This document shows, piece by piece, positions 24,361 through 33,021 of a stretch of DNA of 64,000 nt. Under the pieces are notes generated by a model. The model did not search any database. It was not told where the DNA came from and worked only from the letters and a program-made list of their open reading frames with translations. This DNA comes from Arcticibacterium luteifluviistationis (GTDB lineage: Bacteria > Bacteroidota > Bacteroidia > Cytophagales > Spirosomataceae): NCBI RefSeq assembly GCF_003258705.1, contig NZ_CP029480.1, positions 5,022,001 to 5,086,000 of the forward strand, given 5' to 3'. The position numbers and the translations under genes were made by a program. Positions within the stretch are counted from its first letter, which is position 1, and each line of letters starts with the position of its first letter.

Positions 24361-25107
24361 CTACATATAGTTTAAGTCGTTGTTTGGCTTTAGTTTTATC
24401 AAATGAAGTGCATCTAAAATCTTTATTATTGGGTACGTAGGATCTAACTCGTGCCATTTAATTCCAAAATTTGCTCTGCCGCCAAACTTGTGATGGTTGT
24501 TATGATAGCTTTCGCCCATCATTAGAATATCTACGGGTAGTAAATTCCTTGCGGTGTCGTTTACATCAAAGTTTCTGTAACCGTACTTATGTGCATACCA
24601 ATTGATAATTACACCATGAATTGGTCCCATTAAAAAATGGATTGGAAGCAAAAGAAAATATGCCCAATGGTCTGCAAACTGAACATAAAACCATACATAA
24701 AAAGCACACCAAGCTAAACGAATCACCCACGAATCGCCAAGTTTTTCCATGAACGCCCAGTGAGGCACATTCTTTTTAAACTTAGGTTCAATGCTATCTT
24801 CTTTGTGCAAAATGGTGTTATAATAGTTTTTTGTCTTCCACATCATGTCAAAAAGGTTTTTTGAGAAAGACGGTGAGTGTGGGTCTTGTGCAGTATCTGC
24901 ATGGGCGTGGTGCAGCCTATGCATGACACCATAAGCATAAGGACTCAAAAATGAAGACCCCTGAAATATGAAAGTCAAAACATAAAACAGTTTCTCCATG
25001 AAAGGACTCATGGTAAACATTTTATGAGCTGCATATCTATGCAGAAAGAAGGTTTGTGCAAAAAGCGACAAATACCAGTGAGCCAGAAAAAAGGCGATTA
25101 TAATCAT
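24361..25107 (-). CDS. Acyl-CoA / fatty-acid desaturase
   Basis: The 248-residue integral membrane protein has the three histidine boxes of the membrane desaturase family: HRYAAH near residue 24, HRLHHAHADTAQDPHSP near 64 and HNNHHKFGG near 204. These hold the di-iron centre that inserts a double bond into an acyl chain. Hydrophobic stretches flank the boxes. The most likely role is membrane-lipid unsaturation (delta-9 type), although the chain specificity cannot be read. It is shorter than some members (about 300 or more) but has all boxes. It is convergent with the small membrane protein gene. Confidence 0.9.
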   Translation of the reverse strand: MIIIAFFLAHWYLSLFAQTFFLHRYAAHKMFTMSPFMEKLFYVLTFIFQGSSFLSPYAYGVMHRLHHAHADTAQDPHSPSFSKNLFDMMWKTKNYYNTILHKEDSIEPKFKKNVPHWAFMEKLGDSWVIRLAWCAFYVWFYVQFADHWAYFLLLPIHFLMGPIHGVIINWYAHKYGYRNFDVNDTARNLLPVDILMMGESYHNNHHKFGGRANFGIKWHELDPTYPIIKILDALHLIKLKPNNDLNYM

Positions 25108-25283
25108 CAGTGTAATTCAGTGAAATAATTGAATTACAAAACTAAACCGCAAGCATGCGAGAAAAAATGACCTTGGTCAGGTAGACAGATTTATACTTTA
25201 ATTTCTAATTATTTAAAAAAAACTAGGTATAATTAAACTGAGAGAATAATAAGATTCATTCCAATGTGTGGCATTCTGAATCC

Positions 25284-27212
25284 TTAGTTAGGCTCAAACG
25301 TGGCTACCACTCCGGTGGGAGCCAAAAAATATGCTCCGCTTTCTACTAAAATGCTTTTAGCCTGCACTGTGCTTGCTGGGTCTATCTCGCATCGTTGACC
25401 ATTCGGAATTATGACCTTGTCACAATTTCTTGGGATTTCGTTATTTGACCAGTTATCTGGATTATGCCAACTTTCATTTACATGACCCATAAAAGTTACT
25501 GTTTCTGCTGGTGCTGAACTACAATCCCAAACTGGATTTTTATAAAAAGGCAGTTTAAGTATTCTGCTAGCACACTCTCCGAATGTATACGTTATATAGA
25601 CGGTGTCTTTCCTAAAAGCAGATGCATTGGTTTTTAAAACATTATCTTCTGGTGTATAATCTCCGGGACTAACAAATACTCCATTTTCTTTCACTAGTGC
25701 ATTTGACAAATAAGGGGCTGCATCCGGGTGAAAACCTGCAAATAATGGAAAAACCTGAACACCACTTTCTAGTTGTACTGGATTTTTGCTGTAAATAAGA
25801 CCTTCATTATCAAACTGATTTAAAAAGGCCGAAGAGAGGTCTTGCGGCAAAGTAAAAAAGATGGCACCTGCATTATAAAACTCTGGAGAATTTGCCTTAT
25901 TAAAGGCTTTCATTTCCATGTAACCAAGATTGACAATATTGGTACTTGAACCTCCTTGCATTGAAGTAGAGTCTTCTATAATAACAGAAGAACACTCATC
26001 GTTTTGCAAGTTATTTTTATCATTAATTACCAAAGCTGTTGAAGTACTGGTGGCTCCAGCACCAATGATAAGCTCTGCCGATTTACTATTTTCTACAATC
26101 AAATCAGTAGTGCTCAATGCCTCCGTCAAAAGGCCATACTTATAATATCCTTTAATATTTAGAATTCCTGTATTACTAAGTTTAGAGCCACCTGAGAGCT
26201 TAATCCCTTCCCTAATACCATTTAAATTCAGATTTATAGTGCCTTCATTGCTCAAACCAGATGTTGCCCCTGACATAGAAATGGCATAGACATCTTGAAG
26301 TGGAGAGGCTGTAGAGTCCAAGTTTTCTATCACGCCATTTTCCTTATTCACAAGTTCTGCTTGATTTCCAATGACTATATTATGGGTATTAGAATATTTA
26401 AAGAGAAATTGCCCGAAATTATTAAAATTACCATTCCCTCCTACCGACAAACTCCCATAACTTAAACTGTTTGAATGAAGCATGCCCTTATTATTAAAAG
26501 TGCCTAATACAACTAAAAGTCCGGTAGAGGTAAAGCTAGCATTTACCTCATTAGTAAAAGTGGAAGATGGAAACATAACAACAGAACCTTCAAAATTCAT
26601 TTCACCCTTATTTTTAGAACCTACACCCCCTATCTGGGCAGCTCTTAAACCTCCGCCTCCTATATTTATAGTGCCAAAGTTGTTTACAGAAAAAGCTATT
26701 AAACCATCATCATCATAAGTTCCAATGTTTATTTCTCCATGGTTTTCAAGAGAAGCATTCACTGAACTTTCAATCCCATTTTCTCCCACTTGCCCTATTT
26801 CCAGTATACCGTCATTTCCTATAATTAGTTGATTGTTTCCTTCCATTTTAAGGCCTGTATAAAAGCTATTGCTAATTTTAACTTTACTATTTATATAAAA
26901 TTTAGCATCATTTTGCATGACAAGACCATCCGTAGGGGAATTGTTAATTTCAAACTCATAAATTGGTGTGGTGTCATAATTAAGTATGCCGTAATTATTT
27001 AAGATAAGCCCTCTAACCTCAACTCCACCTGTGGCCCAGACGCTATCATCTTGAATAACGGCTATGTCAGAAGACTGAGGTACACCTACAGGGCTCCAGT
27101 TGTTAGCATCGCTCCATGATATTCCATTCCCATTCCCGTTCCAGGTCTTAACTTGAGCTTTAGAAATCATTCCACTCGTTATAAGTAATAAGCAGAGAAT
27201 GTATTTAGTCAT
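25284..27212 (-). CDS. Secreted repeat protein, surface family member B
   Basis: The 642-residue protein has a signal peptide (to about residue 20), then the head module VKTWNGNGNGISWSDANNW with VPQSSDIAVI, a middle of N-x-G-x-I / E-N-x-G-x-I-x-I units, and the tail module FMGHVNESWHNPDNW, IPRNCDKVIIP and ILVESGAYFLAPTGVVATF. The tail is almost identical to that of member D (30772-32715), so the two are recent duplicates or have exchanged their ends. It begins six bases after the stop of member C on the same strand, so C and B form an operon without their own intervening element. It is an exported surface protein of unknown function. Confidence 0.75.
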   Translation of the reverse strand: MTKYILCLLLITSGMISKAQVKTWNGNGNGISWSDANNWSPVGVPQSSDIAVIQDDSVWATGGVEVRGLILNNYGILNYDTTPIYEFEINNSPTDGLVMQNDAKFYINSKVKISNSFYTGLKMEGNNQLIIGNDGILEIGQVGENGIESSVNASLENHGEINIGTYDDDGLIAFSVNNFGTINIGGGGLRAAQIGGVGSKNKGEMNFEGSVVMFPSSTFTNEVNASFTSTGLLVVLGTFNNKGMLHSNSLSYGSLSVGGNGNFNNFGQFLFKYSNTHNIVIGNQAELVNKENGVIENLDSTASPLQDVYAISMSGATSGLSNEGTINLNLNGIREGIKLSGGSKLSNTGILNIKGYYKYGLLTEALSTTDLIVENSKSAELIIGAGATSTSTALVINDKNNLQNDECSSVIIEDSTSMQGGSSTNIVNLGYMEMKAFNKANSPEFYNAGAIFFTLPQDLSSAFLNQFDNEGLIYSKNPVQLESGVQVFPLFAGFHPDAAPYLSNALVKENGVFVSPGDYTPEDNVLKTNASAFRKDTVYITYTFGECASRILKLPFYKNPVWDCSSAPAETVTFMGHVNESWHNPDNWSNNEIPRNCDKVIIPNGQRCEIDPASTVQAKSILVESGAYFLAPTGVVATFEPN

Positions 27213-27218
27213 TTTGAT

Positions 27219-30200
27219 TTAATTTAAAGGGTCAACAACTAAAATAGCCCCTGAACCAGTACTAAAATTTTCTAAGACTTCAATTGAATGAGCCCTAGCT
27301 TTTGAATTAGCCGGTATTTTAATTGCCGTTCCAATAGAAACATTTGTACATCCATCTGGCACCACCTTGTCAACCCACGAAAGAGGCTCATGCCATTGAA
27401 AGTTCGTTGAAATTGCATTAGCACTAGTTGCTGTAGTGTATACTCCACCACAGTCGGCATTTTGCCTAACTGGAATTCTAATTACTGTATTACAGCCCGA
27501 ACCGTAGTTAACTGAAGTGTATAAAGTATCAGCCAAGGCACCTACAGCATTTAAGGAAATAGAATTATCTATACTTGCAAAACCACCTGCCAAAGTGGAT
27601 AGTGATGCGTCTGTGTACAAATTGCTATTAGAAACCGTAAAAGAGGCATGAGCTCTCATAGCGTTTAATTCTTTGACAAGTACAGAAGGTTTACCATTTA
27701 CCTTACCAGTCATTAAACCATCATTATTGAAGAGATTACCTCCCCCTGCTTGCCCTTGTCTCATACCCTTTACATTTTCAAAAACACCATAGTTACTAAC
27801 TCGTATATTGGCATTCACAGGGTCGGGGTGGCTAATAAAACCGTAATTTTCTGTTTGAATTTGATATCCTGTGGTAGACTTAATATAGCCGCAGGCCTCA
27901 TTCATGGGTATGTAGTTATTACTCGTATTATCAAGATAAATCTCTCCTCCGTCTTTGTTCACAGCTCCTCCTGTTAGACCAGTGGTACAGTTCGCTACTT
28001 CTATTTTACCAAAGTTTTGGATTGGAGAAGTTATGCCTATTGTGGCTCCGTCAATTTTTATAAGACCATAATTAATTGATGGACTGTAAACAAAGTGAAC
28101 GCCCTCAGTCACATTCTGAAAATCTATTATTCCTGAAACAGTATTGGTAAATGTATGACCTGGTGCTGCAGTAATGTTACTCAAAATGGTACTTGGAACA
28201 TTGACTGCATTTAAACTTCCTGAATTCAATATTTGATTTGCTTTAATACCATGAGAGGTATTTACAAACTCTAGTTCGCCAGCATTATCTAGCTCTTCCA
28301 CAGAAGATATATTTCCGCAAGCTTCCACCAGTATGTAACCCGTTGGCATATTGGTCAATTTATCAAAGCCTGAAAAAGCTTGCTGAGCGGCATTGTTAAA
28401 TTCTATATCGCCACTGTTTATGATTTCACCAGCACCAAAGGCAGGCATACTTAAGCCAATTTGAGAATTGACCACGCTCAAGTTGCCCTCATTAATAAAA
28501 TCAGTTTCTGTATAAATACCATAATCATCAGCATAACTAATTTGAATAGAGCCACCAGCTTTATTTTTTATGACCCCATTCGTTCCCTTTTGCTGAATGC
28601 CAGTTCCAACAACATAGCTAATATTAATGTTACCAGAGTTAATCAAGGAGTCATTGTCATTAAATTGAATACCATTATGCGGAGAGCTATTTATTTCAAT
28701 AAGGCCTTCATTAATTAATTTATCTTCTACTCTTATAGCACCTTTGATAGTTGAAAAAGTATTTGGTTCTGTATCGTCTATTTGGATGGTACCACTTGGC
28801 AAATTATGAATGGGCGTTCCATTAATTTGACCGTAAGGAATATGAATCAGGCCTGAATTTATAAGGTTATCTGCAACTATTTTATTAAACCCAAGCATTT
28901 GCCCATTGTTGTTTAGTGTTCCACCTATTATGGATATGTTAGTTCCCGTAATAATACCAGTTGAAAAGTTTCGGAAGCTTTCTATAGTATTGAAATCTTC
29001 TCCGTTAAAACCTATAGTGCCATAGTTATGAAGTGTAGCTCCTAAAAAATAAAACGACGAATTCGATTTATCATTGATATCTAGCTGTCCTTTATTAATA
29101 AGTGTTCCAGTACTCTGAAACAGCCCTAATGCGGTTGCACCTTCCAAAGAATCCAGTTCAATAATCCCATTGATTTGGTTCTCAAAAATGGCAGAACTAC
29201 CCAGTTGAATATGATAAGATTGGGTATGGTCTATGGTAAGTGCACCATCATTTATAAAGGAGGATCCTGCAATAATTCCTGTGCCAACCCTCCTAATGGT
29301 AATGCTGGAACCTTGTGTACTTTCAAAAGTAGTGGAAGGAAAAGCCGCTTGAATTCCACCGCCAGTATCTTCAATGGTAATATCTCCTTCATTTATAAAA
29401 GAGGCATTGGTGTACTGATGGACCACGCCTATACCGCTATTTGTTCCAATAGGAGTTTTTCTTAAATCCATAGAACCTTTATTCTCAAATTGTCCTGAAT
29501 TCCGGATATAAGCGACTGCGTCTTCTATAAAGATATTACTTCCTGTTTCTTGCTTAAAAATACTAGTTTCTCCACTATTATGAATTCCTGAACTAGTCGG
29601 CTTATAAATTCGTATGGTTCCGTCGTTTGTAAAAGAATCTGTATTGTCAGTATTCAAAATACCCATTTCAAATGTACCCTGAACTTCTATTTCCCCACGG
29701 TTTATAACTTTGGAACTTGTAGAAATACCAATTAAAGTGGGTGAATTAATTTCAAGCTGACCAATATTTTCAAACTCGCCTCCGGACAAAATCATACCAT
29801 TATCGCCGGCATTATTTAAGGTTATTTCTCCTTCTGAGATAATAACACCAAAGGTAGACTCTATGCCATTCTCAGAAGGGTTCGATATATTAATCTCGCC
29901 ATTATTAGTAATTGTTGCCGAATTAAGTATTCCGTCTATGCCCCCTGATATATTAATATTTCCATTAACGTTATTAAAAAAAACTGCCGTACCTGCATTT
30001 AGAAGTCCCGTTTGACTTTGACTATTTAACTCAATAATTCCATTATTTTGGAAAGCTCCTTGATTGGATATTCCTATAAGGTTTAAGTTACTTGTGGTCA
30101 CTTCACCGAGGTTATTGGTAAAACTTCCATTGTTGTTTATGGCTGCCCCTACGCAAGTTTGGATGTTTAATGTTGGATTACTACTTAAAGCATCTAAAGT

Positions 30201-30653
30201 AAAGACTCCCGATGAACCAATATTTAAGCAATTGTTTCCCGCATTATCTATTTGAAAAAAGCCATCATCTTGTACATCAATGCTTCCATTTTCAAGCTCA
30301 ACCCCTAAAGAAGATGCATTTACAATGCTCAATGTACCTAAAACTAAACAGGAAGCATTATCTTCTATTGTAAGGCCATCTGATGTGGCATTTTTTAAGG
30401 TAAGATCTGATCCTTTATGAATTAATAAACTAGTACTACTCACGCCTGACATACTAATACTTCTCACCTCATAACTTGAGCTAAAAACTACTTGTGCATT
30501 TGCTATTACTACATCACATGTAGGACATGGAATTGTATTAAAATCCCAATTGTCAGGGTCTTCCCAGTTAATCCCATCACCACCACCATCCCAGGTGATT
30601 GTTTGTGAAAAAACAGAAAGAGGTAGTAAAAAAACGAATACTAATAGTTTCAT
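27219..30653 (-). CDS. Secreted repeat protein, surface family member C (largest)
   Basis: At 1144 residues this is the longest of the six. It has a signal peptide (MKLLVFVFLLPLSVFSQ), the head module ITWDGGGDGINWEDPDNW with CPTCDVVI, and the longest solenoid-like middle with repeats such as GIESTFGVIISEGEITLNN and FENKGSMDLRK. The tail contains FASIDNSISLNAVGALADTL and then the end module with VVPDGCTNVSI and AHSIEVLENF. The SIDNS/ADTLY segment is shared with members E and F but not with B and D. It is followed directly by member B. An exported repeat protein, probably at the cell surface; no enzyme motif is visible. Confidence 0.75.
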   Translation of the reverse strand: MKLLVFVFLLPLSVFSQTITWDGGGDGINWEDPDNWDFNTIPCPTCDVVIANAQVVFSSSYEVRSISMSGVSSTSLLIHKGSDLTLKNATSDGLTIEDNASCLVLGTLSIVNASSLGVELENGSIDVQDDGFFQIDNAGNNCLNIGSSGVFTLDALSSNPTLNIQTCVGAAINNNGSFTNNLGEVTTSNLNLIGISNQGAFQNNGIIELNSQSQTGLLNAGTAVFFNNVNGNINISGGIDGILNSATITNNGEINISNPSENGIESTFGVIISEGEITLNNAGDNGMILSGGEFENIGQLEINSPTLIGISTSSKVINRGEIEVQGTFEMGILNTDNTDSFTNDGTIRIYKPTSSGIHNSGETSIFKQETGSNIFIEDAVAYIRNSGQFENKGSMDLRKTPIGTNSGIGVVHQYTNASFINEGDITIEDTGGGIQAAFPSTTFESTQGSSITIRRVGTGIIAGSSFINDGALTIDHTQSYHIQLGSSAIFENQINGIIELDSLEGATALGLFQSTGTLINKGQLDINDKSNSSFYFLGATLHNYGTIGFNGEDFNTIESFRNFSTGIITGTNISIIGGTLNNNGQMLGFNKIVADNLINSGLIHIPYGQINGTPIHNLPSGTIQIDDTEPNTFSTIKGAIRVEDKLINEGLIEINSSPHNGIQFNDNDSLINSGNINISYVVGTGIQQKGTNGVIKNKAGGSIQISYADDYGIYTETDFINEGNLSVVNSQIGLSMPAFGAGEIINSGDIEFNNAAQQAFSGFDKLTNMPTGYILVEACGNISSVEELDNAGELEFVNTSHGIKANQILNSGSLNAVNVPSTILSNITAAPGHTFTNTVSGIIDFQNVTEGVHFVYSPSINYGLIKIDGATIGITSPIQNFGKIEVANCTTGLTGGAVNKDGGEIYLDNTSNNYIPMNEACGYIKSTTGYQIQTENYGFISHPDPVNANIRVSNYGVFENVKGMRQGQAGGGNLFNNDGLMTGKVNGKPSVLVKELNAMRAHASFTVSNSNLYTDASLSTLAGGFASIDNSISLNAVGALADTLYTSVNYGSGCNTVIRIPVRQNADCGGVYTTATSANAISTNFQWHEPLSWVDKVVPDGCTNVSIGTAIKIPANSKARAHSIEVLENFSTGSGAILVVDPLN

Positions 30654-30725
30654 AGGTTATGGCTAATTAAACTACAATCTATAAAGTCATCTATCCATTC
30701 GCCAATTTTTTTGTAATGTTGGTAG

Positions 30726-30743
30726 GTTTTACTGTGTCGATGG
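30726..30743 (+). promoter_or_regulatory. Shared upstream element before surface protein C
   Basis: GTTTTACTGTGTCGATGG on the plus strand resembles GTTTTCTGTGTGAATGG at 32798 and is preceded by the same TTGGTAG. It lies 73 bp before the start at 30653. Confidence 0.45.
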
Positions 30744-30771
30744 TATATAATTCATATAAACTGCTTTAAAA

Positions 30772-32715
30772 TCAGTTCCCTTCTTCTGGGTCAATCAAGC
30801 CAACAATGCCAGTAGGTGCTAAGAAATAAGCCCCACTCTCTACTAAAATACTTTTAGCAGTTACTATGGAAGATGGTGCTATTTCGCACCTTTCACCGTT
30901 TGGGATAATGACATCGTCACATTTGCGTGGTACCTGATTAGACGACCAATTTCCTGCCGTATGCCAGTCTTCTGAAACATTGCCTGTAAAAGTTAAAACT
31001 GCTGGCGATGGACAATCTGAAAAAGTAATAAAAGGGATGCTCAAAGAGCGTAATTGGCAGCCAGAGCCATTAGGTCTGTAATTGAAAAAGACCGAGTCTT
31101 TCCCTACTGCAAAAGCAGGAGGTGTCCAGCTATTTGTATTTGTAATTATTTGACCAACAGGCGTAAGCAAACCATTGCCATTTTGTACAAAAACGGTATT
31201 TCCAACGAGGTCTGCATTAGCGAAATTTGCCTTTCTTAAAAAAGGGCTAACAGTAAGACCACTTATAATAGGAGCCTCTAGTGGATGATACACTATGCCC
31301 GTATTAGTTATTTTATCAATTATACTATTAGGTGAATCTAAAGCCAAGGCAGAATCTGCTAAATAGATAGCTCCCGAATTAGTAAATGCGGCATTAGATT
31401 TTTTATAAAAATGCTCTAACTGCAAAAAACCTTCATTAGTTAAACTCATACCAACACTTCCTTTTAAGGCAAGCGAATCTTCGAGAATAAAATCTGCACA
31501 GGCGGCATTTGTCATTTGCACTCTGGTATCAAATTCCAAAGCCACTGCATCAGCCAACACTCCTTTTCCAATCTTAAAGTAGGCGGTATCCGCATTTATC
31601 AAAACAACCGAATTAAGACCGTTAGCTTCATATGTCAATCCTTTTTCATAAAAGTCACCTATGTAAAAGTCGCCAACATTCTCTATTATGGCCCTGTTAC
31701 TCACCTTTATTCCTTCTCTTCTTCCCAAAATGCCCAAGCTTATAAAACCATGATTTGTGAGCTTTGTATCAGGTCCGTCTATCTTCATGATATACTTGTT
31801 AGGCACAGTGCCTACCGCTGCACTAGTTAATAAAATCACACCATCTTTTTCATTGAATAATTCATAAGAGTTATCCAACAGCAAAGCATCGGCCTGACTA
31901 GGTCTCAGCTTTATATCTCCCTGATTGGTCAAGGTATGATTTGTACTCAAACTAAGTCCAATGCCAGAGCTATTCCTAGCATTTAGCTCACCTTGATTTA
32001 AGAAATCACAGCTAATATTGATAGTTCCACTTGCTCTTATTGTCGCTGAAGATGTATTGGTAAATGAGTTGCTACATTGAATAGAGACTCCTTCTGAGGT
32101 ATATATATCACCCTCATTTAAGCCATTAGCACCGGACACTATTACTGCAGCACCGCCAATATTTTCAATCTGAATTTCTCCTTTATTTGTGAAATCATTA
32201 AGCTCCAAACCATTACCAGCCACATTCACAATAATAAGCTGCCCTTCGTTCATAAAATAATCTCCTGGTACTCCGTTAATTCCCGAGCTATTTGCATCAT
32301 CTATATATAAAATGCCTTCCTGCCTAATGATTAATGAACCATTAGCTTGTAGGTCAATTGCGTTCAGGGCTGACTTTAGAACATGCATTTCACCTGTAAC
32401 ATACAATTTGGCAGAGCCATCTATAATTACACCTTCACCCGCACTTTGTTCCACTGTAAAAATCTTATCCGACACTGTCAAAATAGCCCCTGGCTGAAGT
32501 TCTAACTGACTAATAAGCACCTCATCCGAAACTACAACACTATCTCCAGCTATTTGAACCAAATCTTTTTTTTCTGGAAGTGCATCCGCTACCCAGTTCT
32601 GGGGATCTCCCCATTTTAAACCATCACCATCACCGTCTGAATCTCCATCCCAAACCGCAATTTGAGCATGGCTAAAAAATGGAAAGAGCATTAAAAGGAA
32701 GAGTATTTTTTTCAT
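30772..32715 (-). CDS. Secreted repeat protein, surface family member D
   Basis: The 647-residue protein has a signal peptide (MKKILFLLMLFPFFSHAQ), the head module AVWDGDSDGDGDGLKWGDPQ with an Asp/Gly-rich loop that could bind calcium, and the solenoid-like middle. The tail module FTGNVSEDWHTAGNW, VPRKCDDVIIPNGERCEI and AKSILVESGAYFLAPTG is nearly the same as in member B. It is transcribed toward member C with a 118-bp gap that holds C's upstream element. Its own upstream gap contains another copy of the element and a decayed 3-coathanger fragment. An exported surface protein; role unknown. Confidence 0.75.
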   Translation of the reverse strand: MKKILFLLMLFPFFSHAQIAVWDGDSDGDGDGLKWGDPQNWVADALPEKKDLVQIAGDSVVVSDEVLISQLELQPGAILTVSDKIFTVEQSAGEGVIIDGSAKLYVTGEMHVLKSALNAIDLQANGSLIIRQEGILYIDDANSSGINGVPGDYFMNEGQLIIVNVAGNGLELNDFTNKGEIQIENIGGAAVIVSGANGLNEGDIYTSEGVSIQCSNSFTNTSSATIRASGTINISCDFLNQGELNARNSSGIGLSLSTNHTLTNQGDIKLRPSQADALLLDNSYELFNEKDGVILLTSAAVGTVPNKYIMKIDGPDTKLTNHGFISLGILGRREGIKVSNRAIIENVGDFYIGDFYEKGLTYEANGLNSVVLINADTAYFKIGKGVLADAVALEFDTRVQMTNAACADFILEDSLALKGSVGMSLTNEGFLQLEHFYKKSNAAFTNSGAIYLADSALALDSPNSIIDKITNTGIVYHPLEAPIISGLTVSPFLRKANFANADLVGNTVFVQNGNGLLTPVGQIITNTNSWTPPAFAVGKDSVFFNYRPNGSGCQLRSLSIPFITFSDCPSPAVLTFTGNVSEDWHTAGNWSSNQVPRKCDDVIIPNGERCEIAPSSIVTAKSILVESGAYFLAPTGIVGLIDPEEGN

Positions 32716-32797
32716 GATTCTTGATTAAGGCTACATTACAGACAATTAAAGTATCAAATCTTGTATAGCGAGACATGAAAACTTTGTAGTTGGTAGA

Positions 32798-32814
32798 GTT
32801 TTCTGTGTGAATGG
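32798..32814 (+). promoter_or_regulatory. Shared upstream element before surface protein D
   Basis: GTTTTCTGTGTGAATGG, preceded by TTGGTAGA, lies 83 bp before the start at 32715. On the minus strand, ATTCACACAGAAAAC resembles ATTCACTCAGAAAAC at 53910. Confidence 0.5.
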
Positions 32815-32838
32815 CTTTGCTCTATGTAAAAGAACCAA

Positions 32839-32988
32839 TTAATTAGGTTTACAGCCGGCCTCTAACTCAGTTCTGAAAGTAGTTTGACTATCTGCCTCAA
32901 AAGGTGGTACCAACTCTATAGAATTTTCAGCACTTAAAAGCACCCCTCCGCCCGAAGGAACCGTACCCGAAACTATAATATAAACAGC
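32839..32988 (-). pseudogene. Decayed 3-coathanger-stack C-terminal fragment
   Basis: Between members E and D an open stretch of 49 codons, flanked by stops, encodes SGTVPSGGGVLLSAENSIEL followed by VPPFEADSQTTFRTELEAGC. This is the pattern of the 3-coathanger-stack domain that ends many Bacteroidota surface proteins, including the one at 51443-53836 (SENSIEFKPGF, INAQILGC). There is no start codon or head, so it is the leftover end of a lost gene or a cassette of C-terminal sequence. Confidence 0.7.
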
Positions 32989-33021
32989 CTACCAAAAAAA
33001 TGTAACTCATATACTCCTAAA

